Shown: positions 1-6,947 of the stretch, one piece after another
Numbering within the stretch: position 1 is the stretch's first letter
How the letters are laid out: every line of letters begins with the position of its first letter
Assembly (NCBI GenBank): GCA_965652565.1
Contig: CBFGWL010000041.1
Span: 1 to 24,610 of the forward strand
Direction of reading: 5' to 3'
DNA: 24,610 bases
Source of the DNA: RSA11 sp965652565
GTDB lineage: Bacteria > Actinomycetota > Thermoleophilia > Solirubrobacterales > 70-9
The notes under the pieces: model-generated
Seen by the model: the letters and a program-made list of their open reading frames with translations, nothing else
What the model was told of the DNA's origin: nothing
Databases searched by the model: none
Translations under genes and position numbers: made by a program

Positions 1-58
1 GATCTCGTCACATAAGGGAGCGAGATCACGGGTTCGATCGCAAACCGATCGACGAACC
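1..58. repeat. Pair of short hairpins at the left window edge (third repeat family, family C)
   Basis: Two adjacent inverted repeats are visible. The first has 7-bp arms GATCTCG (1-7) and CGAGATC (21-27) around a 13-nt loop. The second pairs GGTTCGATCG (31-40) with CGATCGACGAACC (46-58), leaving a 3-nt bulge. No open reading frame of quality covers them. They lie just outside the 71-bp array and look like part of a mosaic of intergenic hairpin elements cut off by the window edge. Only one copy is seen, so calling it a repeat family rests on analogy with the neighbouring elements. Confidence 0.4.
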
Positions 59-94
59 TGCGATCCCGTCACCCGCGGACCCGCCCCCGCGACG

Positions 95-346
95 TTCAGC
101 CCTGATCGCCGGAAATCGACTACGTGGGCTGAACGTCCGTGCCGCCGGCCGCGCCCCGCTCGAGCTTCAGCCCTAGTCGTCGGATATCGAACACGTGGGC
201 TGAACCTGGGGACCGCCGCCGGCGTTTCGCGCGAGCTTCAGCCCTCGTCGTCGAGTTTCGACCACGTGGGCTGAACGTCGGGGTTGCGGCCGGCGTTTCG
301 GGCGAGCTTCAGTCCTCGTCGCCGATTTTCGACTACGTGGGCTGAA
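95..346 (+). repeat. Left 71-bp-period hairpin array (family A, 4 units)
   Basis: Four 39-bp units start at 95, 166, 237 and 308, so the period is exactly 71 bp (39-bp unit plus 32-bp spacer). Each unit begins TTCAGCCC (TTCAGTCC in unit 4) and ends GGGCTGAA, giving an 8-bp outer stem. In unit 3 the stem continues almost to the centre with only two single mismatches. The inward half (TCGAC or TCGAA, then ACGTGGGCTGAA) is the best conserved. The spacers resemble one another, for example CCGGCGTTTCG in spacers 2 and 3, so this is a tandem repeat and not a CRISPR array. Small reading frames through it are by-products. Function unknown. Confidence 0.85.
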
Positions 347-580
347 CCTCGGTACTGTCGGCCGCCCTCGCAGAGCGCGGCGCACGCAAGGCGCGCGCCG
401 TGTGCCCGAAGCCGCACGAGAGACGCTGCGAACCCGCGCCCCCGCGACCTCTCTCCCTCCTACTTGCCCTCACCCCGGCCCGTGCCCGCGCGGCACGCCC
501 CGGCCCCGCCGCCACAACGGCCGGGGCCACGCACAACCCGGCCCCGCACCCGCGCACGCATCCCGGCCCAACCCCCACCC
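347..580 (+). repeat. Left conserved GC-rich block adjoining the array
   Basis: This non-coding stretch matches, in inverted orientation, the block inside the right-hand array. Shared segments include GCGCGCGCCGTGTGCCC (391-407), the 19-bp identity CACGAGAGACGCTGCGAAC (415-433), CCTCTCTCCCTC (448-459) and TACTTGCCCT (461-470). A perfect 9-bp GC-only stem, GCCCCGGCC (497-505) with GGCCGGGGC (519-527), has a counterpart at 24118-24142. The rest, to about 580, is C-rich low-complexity sequence. With the array it forms a roughly 490-bp repeat unit. Confidence 0.75.
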
Positions 581-685
581 CGACTTCGCGATTTCGTGGG
601 ATCAACCAACAAGATCACGAAGTCGCGAGATCGCCCGCCGCGAGTTCGTGATTGTGTGGGATCAACCAACACGATCGTGATCTCG
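581..685 (+). repeat. Hairpin dimer, family B, copy 1
   Basis: Two 45-bp hairpins start at 581 and 641 (period 60), separated by a 15-bp spacer containing GATCGCCCGCC. Each has about 16-bp arms and a loop with the invariant TGGGATCAACC. In the second hairpin, stem base 4 changes from C to G and its partner changes from G to C, and three more positions pair as G-T wobbles, so pairing is kept although the sequence differs. A near-identical dimer (about 90% by eye) lies at 6071-6175 in the same orientation. From 686 to 811 I see no gene, only a possible -10 box close to the methyltransferase start. Confidence 0.8.
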
Positions 686-798
686 TGGCGGCAGCGCCGC
701 CACGACGGCCAGGGTCACGCAACGCCCCGCAACCACGGTCGCGCGCCACCGCGGCGCCCCACATCCAGGGAACTGCTACCCGCGCCTCCGCGCGGCTC

Positions 799-804
799 TA
801 ATCT
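799..804 (+). promoter_or_regulatory. Putative -10 box for a leaderless methyltransferase gene
   Basis: TAATCT lies 7 nt before the ATG at 812, and no Shine-Dalgarno sequence intervenes. The same TANNNT spacing recurs before many starts in this window. No convincing -35 element is visible. Confidence 0.4.
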
Positions 805-811
805 GCGCTCC

Positions 812-1555
812 ATGGTGACGGGAGTCCGGGGAGAGACCGCGGCCGACACGCTCTGGGAGCGTGTCGAGCAGCTGCGCTGGTATCACGCGATCGAGCTCGA
901 GCCCGGGCGCCTCACCCCCGGCTGGTTCGACCTGCGGGAGTTCGTCCAGCACTACGGGCTCCCGGAGCGCATGGACGGCATGCGCGCGCTGGACATCGGC
1001 ACCTGGGACGGCTGGTGGGCGTTCGAAATGGAGCGCCGCGGCGCCGAGGTCGTCGCCCTCGACCTGGACGACGAGCGCGACCTCGACTGGCCGCCGCGCC
1101 GCCGCCCCAAGGAGTTCCCGACCGAGCCGCGCGGCGCCGGCTTCCGGCTCGCCCATGAGGCGCTCGGCTCGAAGGTGGAGCGGGTCAACCTCTCGATCTA
1201 CGAGGCCACGCCCGAGCGCATCGGCACCTTCGACTTCATCTTCTGTGGCTCCGTGCTCATCCACCTGCGCGACCAGTTCCTCGCGCTCGAGCGGATCGCG
1301 GGCCTCTGCACCGGCACCTTCGTCTCGGCCGAGGAGTACGACAAGGCCTCCTCGTTCCTCCCGTTCCCGGTCTCGCGCTACCGCGTCGACCGCGACAACG
1401 ACATCGTCTTCTGGCAGCCCGCCAAGAAGACCTGGAAGAAGATGCTGTGGTCGGCGGGCTTCGACCGCGTCGAGGAGTACGGGAAGTTCACCCTGCGCCC
1501 GCGCGATCGCTCGTTCAAGGTGCCGCACGTCGTGCTGCACGCGCACAAGCTGTAG
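812..1555 (+). CDS. CmoB-like class I SAM-dependent methyltransferase
   Basis: The 247-residue product is a soluble class I methyltransferase. Motif I is ALDIGTWDGWW (59-69), the acidic residues after strand 2 are at D84/D86, and the segment TFDFIFCGSVLIHLRD (139-154) matches motif IV and following. The N-terminal WYHAIELEPGRLTPGWFDLR (23-42) resembles the start of CmoB/Methyltransf_9 proteins, which modify tRNA wobble uridine. Related proteins also occur in glycan clusters, so a sugar- or lipid-modifying role fits this setting better; the substrate is unknown. The frame is open back to 284 through repeat DNA, but ATG 812 is chosen because homology begins there and TAATCT sits 7 nt upstream. 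It converges on the flippase gene with a 28-bp gap. Confidence 0.85.
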   Translation: MVTGVRGETAADTLWERVEQLRWYHAIELEPGRLTPGWFDLREFVQHYGLPERMDGMRALDIGTWDGWWAFEMERRGAEVVALDLDDERDLDWPPRRRPKEFPTEPRGAGFRLAHEALGSKVERVNLSIYEATPERIGTFDFIFCGSVLIHLRDQFLALERIAGLCTGTFVSAEEYDKASSFLPFPVSRYRVDRDNDIVFWQPAKKTWKKMLWSAGFDRVEEYGKFTLRPRDRSFKVPHVVLHAHKL

Positions 1556-1583
1556 CGGCGCGCGACTCTCGTTCCGGAGACGA

Positions 1584-3059
1584 CTAGGCCACCGTGGGCT
1601 CGGCGCCCGCCCGGGCGCGCCGCACGTACCCGATCATCTCGCGCAGGAGGCTGCGCTCGATGACGACTGTCGCGACGACCGTGATCGCGGCGTAGGCGAC
1701 GAGCTCGCCGAGCGCCAGCGCCGCGGTGCGCTCGCCCCCCTCCGCGGCCCGGAAGGCGAGCACGGCGAGCACCGCGGGCACGGTGGGCGCGACGGCGCGC
1801 AGCACGTAAGGGATCACCGGGAAGCCCGGGAACAGCCGCAGGACGTAGATCAGCCGGCCGATCAGGGAGACGACGGTCATGACGGCCATCCCGATCGCGA
1901 AGCCCTGCAGGCCATGGCTGAACATGAGCGGGATCGCCGCCGCGCAGAACGCGACGAAGGCCGCTGCCGCGACCCAAGCGATCGGCGCGGTGCGCCCCAG
2001 CGCCCGGTAGAAGGCGCTCCAGTTGAAGCCGATGTGGTTCGTCGCCGCGATCAGGCCGAAGACCTGGAGCAGGATGCCGACGTCGGTCCAGTTGCTGCCG
2101 AGCACGTACTCGACGACGTCGTCGGCGAAGAGCGAGAGCGCGACGCCGAACGGGATCGCCCACATGAGCGCGATCCGGTTGGACTTCGCGAACGCCTCGC
2201 GCAGCAACTCGCGCTGGTCCGCCACCCGGCAGATCGCGGGATACATCGCCTGGGTGATCACCGCGTCCGCGCGATCCGTCCAGGCCGTGATGATCGCCGC
2301 GAGGCCGATCGCGCCGGCGCCCGCCAGCCCCAGGGCGAGCTCGCCGAAGAACACGGAGAACTGCGCGATCAAGAGCCCGCTCATCACGGCCACGAAGAGC
2401 GGCAGCGAGAAGGCTGCGTAGCTGCGCAGGGTGCCGCCGTCGAAGCGCAGCCGCAGCCGGTACGGCGAGGCGGCGATCGCGACGACCCCGCCGACGCTCG
2501 CGCCGACCACGGCGCCGGCGACGAGCGACCAGTAGCCCGCGCCGGCGGCCGCGAGCGCCACGGTCACGATGAAGCCGACGACCGGGTCCACGGAGAGCAG
2601 GAGCCGCTGGCGCAGGAAGTCGAGCCGCCGGTAGTACACCCAGATCGGCGACTGAAGCGCGAGCCCCGGCAGCATCAGGGCGAGCGCGAGGCCCGGCAGC
2701 AAAAGCTCCCCCTGGCCGTACGCGAGCGCGAGCAGCGGCGCCAGCGCCAGCGCCCCCACCACCATCGCCCCGGTCGAGAGCAGCTCGAGCGTGAACGCCT
2801 TCTGGAACGCCACCTCCTGGTCGGCCTCGTCCTGCTGGATGTACTTGTCGCCGACGAGGGAGGCCTTCAGGGCGATGATCAGCGCGATCCCGAGGAACAG
2901 GATGCTCCACACGCCGAACTCCTCCTGCGTGAGGAAGGCCGCCGCGATGACGGCCTTGAGCAAGTTGAGCGTGCCGAGGGCGAGCAGGAACGCGGAGTTG
3001 ATGAGAGCGCCGCGCGCCGTTGCCCTCCGCCTGCCGCCGGCGGGCGCTTCGGTCGTCAC
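1584..3059 (-). CDS. Wzx-type polysaccharide flippase (MATE/MOP superfamily)
   Basis: The 491-residue integral membrane protein has a run of about 12-14 hydrophobic segments from ALINSAFLLALG near the N-terminus to the C-terminal AYAAITVVATVVIE, with no signal peptide or soluble domain. Length, membrane pattern and FGVWSILF-like and MFS-unlike polar residues in early helices (KASLVGDKYIQQDEADQEVAF) fit lipopolysaccharide/O-antigen flippases that move undecaprenyl-linked repeat units across the membrane. It is the last gene of the minus-strand GT2-methyltransferase-GT4 operon, 43 bp after the GT4 stop. GTG 3059 is chosen over longer readings because those run into the GT4 gene, and TACACT ends 6 nt upstream. 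Family is fairly sure; transported glycan unknown. Confidence 0.85.
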   Translation of the reverse strand: MTTEAPAGGRRRATARGALINSAFLLALGTLNLLKAVIAAAFLTQEEFGVWSILFLGIALIIALKASLVGDKYIQQDEADQEVAFQKAFTLELLSTGAMVVGALALAPLLALAYGQGELLLPGLALALMLPGLALQSPIWVYYRRLDFLRQRLLLSVDPVVGFIVTVALAAAGAGYWSLVAGAVVGASVGGVVAIAASPYRLRLRFDGGTLRSYAAFSLPLFVAVMSGLLIAQFSVFFGELALGLAGAGAIGLAAIITAWTDRADAVITQAMYPAICRVADQRELLREAFAKSNRIALMWAIPFGVALSLFADDVVEYVLGSNWTDVGILLQVFGLIAATNHIGFNWSAFYRALGRTAPIAWVAAAAFVAFCAAAIPLMFSHGLQGFAIGMAVMTVVSLIGRLIYVLRLFPGFPVIPYVLRAVAPTVPAVLAVLAFRAAEGGERTAALALGELVAYAAITVVATVVIERSLLREMIGYVRRARAGAEPTVA

Positions 3060-3065
3060 GGCGCC

Positions 3066-3071
3066 AGTGTA
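3066..3071 (-). promoter_or_regulatory. Putative -10 box for a leaderless flippase transcript
   Basis: TACACT (minus strand) ends 6 nt before the GTG at 3059. A weak TTGGGC at 3087-3092 lies 15 nt further upstream. It sits between the GT4 stop and the flippase start, so the flippase may have its own promoter besides operon read-through. Confidence 0.4.
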
Positions 3072-3102
3072 GATGCGATCCGCGGGGCCCAACCCCGGTT
3101 CG

Positions 3103-4287
3103 TCAACGGGCGCCGAGCCCCTCGATGAGCTCACGGACGCGGCGTTCGAAGGGCCGCTCCTCGAACGAGCGCGCCGTCGCGAAGCCGCCCTCGCGAAGCC
3201 GCGCGCGGAGCCGCGCGTCGCCCGCGAGCTCGCCGACGCGCGCGGCCAGCGCCGCGCCGTCATCGGCGGGCGCGTAGAGCAGGCAGTTCTCGCCGTCGCG
3301 CAGGTACTCGGCCGAGCCGCCCATGCCGCTCGCCACCACCGGCCGCCCGACGCACATCGCCTCGAGCGGCACCAAGCCCCATGGCTCCTCCCAGCGGACC
3401 GGGAAGAGGACGACGTCCGCGGCCGCGTAGACCTCCCCCAGCCGCTCGCGCGGGCTGCGCGCGAACCGCACGCGGCTCGCCACGTCGAGCTCCTCGGCGA
3501 GCCGCTGCAGCTCCGCGCGGTGCGCGGGGTCCGCCGGCCCGTCGACGACCAGCTCCGCTTCCGCTGGAAGCCCGGCGAGCGCGCGGATCGCCGTGTCCAC
3601 CCCCTTGCGCTCCTCGACGCGGCCGGCGTACAGCAGCCGCCAGCGCCACTCGGCCTCGGGTGCCCGCGGGAAGAGCCCGGCGTCGGGCCCGCGGTGGACC
3701 ACCTCGCCTGCGGCGAAGCGCTCGTCGTGGTGGGCCGCGCGACGGCGCAGCGCGTCGCTCAAAAACGCCCAGCGCGCCGCGGTGGCGAGCTCGATCGATG
3801 TCGGCAGCCCGGTCAGCGCCCCAGCAACGCGCGCGAGCCGCGGGCGCATCGCCCATAGCCGCGTCCACTGGTCCACGAGCGGCGCGTAGGAGACCCAGTC
3901 GTCGCAGGCGACCGAGAGCGCCGGTAGGCCCCGGCCGCGCCCCGCCTCGAGCAGGCCGAGCGACATCCCGCCCATCGCAAACCAGGCGAGCGCATCGGGG
4001 CGGAACTCCTCGACGTGCCGGGCGAAGCAGCGCGCGTTCGCGTGCTCGAGCCGCCAGCGCGCCAGCGCGCCCAGCCGCGGGAACTCGTGGTCGCGCCAGT
4101 ACCAGCGCAGCTCGCGGTACACGCCGGGCTCGTCGGGCTCCGCCACCCCAGCCTCGCGGTGGTCGGTCGTCAGCACGCGCACGTCGTGGCCGTGGGCGCG
4201 CAGCTCCGCCACGCACGCCTGCCAGACCAGCTCGTAGCCGCCCTGATGGTGGGGCGGGTACATGTTGCCGACGGTGAGGACCCGCAT
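3103..4287 (-). CDS. Family 4 (GT-B) glycosyltransferase
   Basis: The 394-residue soluble enzyme has the two-domain GT-B layout. The N-terminal acceptor domain starts MRVLTVGNMYPPHHQGGYE (1-19), with the glycine-rich loop typical of GT4. The C-terminal donor domain starts near LLYAGRVEERKGVDTAI (218-234) and carries the E-x7-E motif E301...E309 within EEPWGLVPLEAM, which binds the nucleotide sugar. It should transfer a sugar, with retention of configuration, to the lipid-linked glycan at the cytoplasmic face. Its ATG overlaps the stop of the preceding methyltransferase by one base (TGATG), so the two are probably translationally coupled. Donor and acceptor cannot be told from sequence. Confidence 0.9.
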   Translation of the reverse strand: MRVLTVGNMYPPHHQGGYELVWQACVAELRAHGHDVRVLTTDHREAGVAEPDEPGVYRELRWYWRDHEFPRLGALARWRLEHANARCFARHVEEFRPDALAWFAMGGMSLGLLEAGRGRGLPALSVACDDWVSYAPLVDQWTRLWAMRPRLARVAGALTGLPTSIELATAARWAFLSDALRRRAAHHDERFAAGEVVHRGPDAGLFPRAPEAEWRWRLLYAGRVEERKGVDTAIRALAGLPAEAELVVDGPADPAHRAELQRLAEELDVASRVRFARSPRERLGEVYAAADVVLFPVRWEEPWGLVPLEAMCVGRPVVASGMGGSAEYLRDGENCLLYAPADDGAALAARVGELAGDARLRARLREGGFATARSFEERPFERRVRELIEGLGAR

Positions 4288-5024
4288 CAGCGGGCGCGCG
4301 AGGAGAGCGCGTTTCGCGCGCGCTGGGCCAGCCTGCGCACGCCGCCCGCCCGCGCCGAAGCCGGGACGCGGTCGTCGCAGAGGTGGCGGTGGCGCTCGAC
4401 GAACGAAGCGAGGTACTCGTCGAGCCCCTGGGCGTCGGTGAAGATCACCTCGCGGCAGGGCACCTGGCCCTCCCACCACAGCGTCTGGACCCGCTCCTGC
4501 GGCGTCAGTGCCGCCCCGAACCAGGCCGGGAAGTGGAAGCGCTCGTCCGCGTGGAGGGCGTGCGACTTGAACACGACCTCGATCTCGCGCTCGCCCACGT
4601 CGAGCAGCCAGTGGTGGTGCGACCAGCCGACCCAGCCGGGCGCGTGCACTCCCATGCTCTGCTCCTCGAGCCGCGAGGGGACCTCGATGTAGCCCGCGCG
4701 GGCGACGCGCGAGAGCTCGGCGCAGACCCAAACCGGGTCGCGCACGTCCTCGAGGGTGTGCGAACAGACCGCGAAGTCGAACTGGTCGTCCGCGAACGGC
4801 CACGGCTCGCGGTCGCAGATGTCGCGCTGGACCCACCGCGACGCGTCGAAGCGCTCGTTCTCCGGGTCGGGCCCGGAATCGCCATAGAGCCCGCGCGTCT
4901 CGTAGGGCATCAGATCGAGCACCCAGTCAGCGCGCTGCAGGGGCTTGGCCCACCCGCCGACGTCGAGGACGACCGCGTCGGGGTCGAGCGAGGCGAGGAT
5001 GCGTTCGCGGCTCTCGGGAAGCAT
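4287..5024 (-). CDS. Class I SAM-dependent methyltransferase (Methyltransf_11-like)
   Basis: The 245-residue product has a glycine-rich motif I, VVLDVGGWAKPLQ (18-30), an acidic strand-2 end (VLDLMPYETR, 35-44) and the motif IV region FDFAVCSHTLEDVRDP (82-97), as in Methyltransf_11 proteins. The C-terminal half, rich in W, H and F, would bind the acceptor and has no recognisable catalytic signature. ATG 5024 follows the upstream GT2 stop by 13 bp; longer readings would overlap that gene. Its stop overlaps the GT4 start. Placement between GT2 and GT4 suggests O-methylation of a sugar in the repeat or of the chain end; this is inference. Confidence 0.8.
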   Translation of the reverse strand: MLPESRERILASLDPDAVVLDVGGWAKPLQRADWVLDLMPYETRGLYGDSGPDPENERFDASRWVQRDICDREPWPFADDQFDFAVCSHTLEDVRDPVWVCAELSRVARAGYIEVPSRLEEQSMGVHAPGWVGWSHHHWLLDVGEREIEVVFKSHALHADERFHFPAWFGAALTPQERVQTLWWEGQVPCREVIFTDAQGLDEYLASFVERHRHLCDDRVPASARAGGVRRLAQRARNALSSRAR

Positions 5025-5037
5025 GCCCTTGGGATTC

Positions 5038-5988
5038 CTACAGCACCGGGGTCCGCCGCCGGACGCTTCCCGCGAGCAGAGCGCCCGCCGCCACCGCGTC
5101 CCCGACCAGCTCGCCGAGGGCGACGCCGGGCGCGCGGCGGCGCCCCCAGCGGCGCGCGGACGTAGCGACCGACCGGGCGTACGGGAGCGTCGCGGCGAGC
5201 GGCAGCGGGCTGCGCGCGAGCAAGGCGGCGAGCGCACCCACGGCGGCGAGGTCGAACTCAGCCGAGCGCCGGCTCAAGAACAACCGGCGCCACAGCAATT
5301 CGTCGCGCAGCTCCGGCACCTTCTCGACGATGTCCGGGAAGTAGGTCGCACGTAGGCGCTCGCGCGCAGCATCGAGCGCCCCGCGCCTGAAGACGGCGTG
5401 GTGGACCAGCGCCTCCGGCGCGAACGCCGTCCGCGCGCCGGCGCGGCGCGCGCGCCAGCCGAACCACACGTCCTCGGCCAGCGGCTTGCCGATGCGTGCG
5501 CCCAGCCAGTCCTCGAAGCCCCCCAGCCGCTCAAAGAGCTCGCGGCGCACCAGCAGGTTCGCGGTTTCATACAGGCCGACCTCCGCGACGACCCAGACCG
5601 TGCGGTCGAATGGCCGCGGCTCGACCTCGGGGTCGGGGCGCACGGCGCCCTGAGCCAGGTCGGCGCTAGCGAGCGCCGCCACGCCCTCGCGCAGCCAGCT
5701 TGACGTCGGAAAGCAATCCGCGTCGGTGAACGCGAGCAGCTCCCCCTGGGCGCGGGCAGCGCCCGAGTTGCGGGCCGGCCCCGGGCCGAGGGGGCGCTCG
5801 TGGCGCACGAGCGCGGGCTCGACAGCCGCCGCGCCGGCAATCGCAGACGTGTCGTCGGTCGACGCGTCGTCCACCACGATGACCTCGAAGGGCTCCTCGA
5901 TGTCCTGGTAGGCGAGCGCGTCGAGCGTGCGGCCGAGGGTGGCGGCCGCGTTGTGCGCGGGGATGATCACGCTGACGCGCGGGGTCAC
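5038..5988 (-). CDS. Family 2 (GT-A) glycosyltransferase
   Basis: The 316-residue protein opens with the GT2 fold: VSVIIPAHN (5-13), VIVVDDASTDDT (36-47), the metal-binding DAD at about 89-91 within FTDADCFP, and a late acidic pair in LAEDVWFGWRARRAG (about 172-173). A weakly hydrophobic C-terminal part (AALLARSPLPLAATLPYA) may lie on the membrane. It should add a sugar from a nucleotide donor with inversion. GTG 5988 is preferred to ATG 6027 because homology starts at once and GAGAAT ends 7 nt upstream; the upstream ATG remains possible. It is first in a four-gene minus-strand operon. Confidence 0.88.
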   Translation of the reverse strand: MTPRVSVIIPAHNAAATLGRTLDALAYQDIEEPFEVIVVDDASTDDTSAIAGAAAVEPALVRHERPLGPGPARNSGAARAQGELLAFTDADCFPTSSWLREGVAALASADLAQGAVRPDPEVEPRPFDRTVWVVAEVGLYETANLLVRRELFERLGGFEDWLGARIGKPLAEDVWFGWRARRAGARTAFAPEALVHHAVFRRGALDAARERLRATYFPDIVEKVPELRDELLWRRLFLSRRSAEFDLAAVGALAALLARSPLPLAATLPYARSVATSARRWGRRRAPGVALGELVGDAVAAGALLAGSVRRRTPVL

Positions 5989-5995
5989 GGGCGGG

Positions 5996-6001
5996 ATTCT
6001 C
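5996..6001 (-). promoter_or_regulatory. Possible -10 box before the GT2 operon
   Basis: GAGAAT (minus strand) ends 7 nt before GTG 5988. It keeps only the A at position 2 and T at position 6 of the -10 consensus, so it is weaker than the other TANNNT boxes. Confidence 0.25.
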
Positions 6002-6070
6002 GCGCCCCCGCTCCATCCGCGACGCACCGGAACGCGGGCGACCGGCCCCTCCGCCGGAGCGCCCGTGCCA

Positions 6071-6175
6071 CGACTTCACGATTTCGTGGGATCAACCAAC
6101 AAGATCGCGAAGTGGCGAGATCGCCCGCCGCGACTTCGCGATTGTGTGGGATCAACCGACAAGATCGCGAAGTCG
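6071..6175 (+). repeat. Hairpin dimer, family B, copy 2
   Basis: Two 45-bp hairpins start at 6071 and 6131 (period 60), with the same 15-bp spacer as copy 1. The second has a perfect 12-bp outer stem, CGACTTCGCGAT with ATCGCGAAGTCG. The loop core TGGGATCAACC is unchanged. The dimer occupies most of the 239-bp divergent region between the GT2 operon (start 5988) and the methyltransferase (start 6228). It could affect transcription there, but its copy at 581 is not in the same kind of setting. Confidence 0.8.
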
Positions 6176-6212
6176 CGGGGCGGCACGTGGCGCCTGGGCG
6201 GCGGGCGTGATC

Positions 6213-6218
6213 TAGGGT
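6213..6218 (+). promoter_or_regulatory. Putative -10 box for the methyltransferase-GT2 pair
   Basis: TAGGGT ends 9 nt before ATG 6228, the same layout as other leaderless starts here. It supports ATG 6228 over the in-frame ATG at 6243. Confidence 0.4.
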
Positions 6219-6227
6219 TCGCGCGGG

Positions 6228-6944
6228 ATGTCGAGGGAGTCCATGCGGGAGTACTGGGACGCGCGAGCAGCGGAGGACGCGTTGTTCTTCGTCGACAACC
6301 GCATCCCGTACCGGGGCGAGGACCGCGAGCGATTCTGGGACGGCGGCGAGGAGTCGCTTGCCTACATGCAGGCGGAGCTCGGTCTCGAGATCGCTCCCAC
6401 TGACGACGTCGTCGAGATCGGCTGCGGCGTCGGGCGCATCACGCGCGCGCTCGCCGCGCGCTGCCGCTCGGTCCGGGCGCTGGACATCTCGGAGGAGATG
6501 CTCGCGCGCGCCCGCGAGCTCAACCCGCACCTCGACACCGTCGAGTGGCTCAAGAACGACGGCACCTCGCTGCGCCCGATCCCCGACGCAAGCGCCGACG
6601 GCTGTTACTCCGACGTCGTCTTCCAGCACATCCCCGATCCCGAGATCACCCTCGGCTACATCGAGGAGATCTGCCGCGTGCTGCGGCCGGGCGGCTGGGC
6701 CGCCTTCCAGATCTCCAACGACGCCAACGTGCACCGCAAGCGCCCGCTCGGCGAACGCGTGCGCGCCGGCGCCCGTGCCCTACTGGGCCGCGGCCCGCGC
6801 GGCCAGCACCATCCGGCGTGGCTCGGCTCGGCCGTCGAGCTCAGCGCCCTGGAGGAGCGCGCCGACGCCGGCGGCGCCGACGTCGAGCGCGTCGCGAACC
6901 CGGGCACGCAGTACTGCCGCGTGCTGCTGCGCCGCAGGGGCTGA
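6228..6944 (+). CDS. Class I SAM-dependent methyltransferase (Methyltransf_25/11-like)
   Basis: The 238-residue product has a canonical SAM-binding motif I, VVEIGCGVGRITRAL (61-75), strand-2 acidic residue D86 in VRALDISEEML (82-92), and the post-motif loop VFQHIPDP (131-138) followed by VLRPGGWAAFQI (151-162). The closest type is a small-molecule or sugar methyltransferase. The N-terminal MREYWDARA is typical of this group. It is separated by 3 bp from the following GT2, so the two are cotranscribed and likely act on the same glycan. Substrate unknown. Confidence 0.85.
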   Translation: MSRESMREYWDARAAEDALFFVDNRIPYRGEDRERFWDGGEESLAYMQAELGLEIAPTDDVVEIGCGVGRITRALAARCRSVRALDISEEMLARARELNPHLDTVEWLKNDGTSLRPIPDASADGCYSDVVFQHIPDPEITLGYIEEICRVLRPGGWAAFQISNDANVHRKRPLGERVRAGARALLGRGPRGQHHPAWLGSAVELSALEERADAGGADVERVANPGTQYCRVLLRRRG

Positions 6945-6947
6945 GCG

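Noticed and set aside
95..346. CRISPR array (39-bp repeats, 32-bp spacers)
   Set aside because: Spacers are homologous to one another and to spacers in the right array, repeat units vary, and no cas gene is present.
95..346. Integron attC sites
   Set aside because: The hairpin ends do not have the GTTRRRY/RYYYAAC core sites, there is no cassette-like gene between units, and no integrase is seen.
139..810. Small protein genes through the hairpin repeats, and the long upstream extension of the methyltransferase frame
   Set aside because: They translate repeat DNA in several frames on both strands, with no domain; homology begins only at ATG 812.
861..3128. Long open frames overlapping the methyltransferase and flippase genes (861-3128 plus; 1378-2910 minus)
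   Set aside because: Arg/Ser/Pro/Asp-rich shadow translations caused by high GC; the membrane protein and methyltransferase frames carry real motifs.
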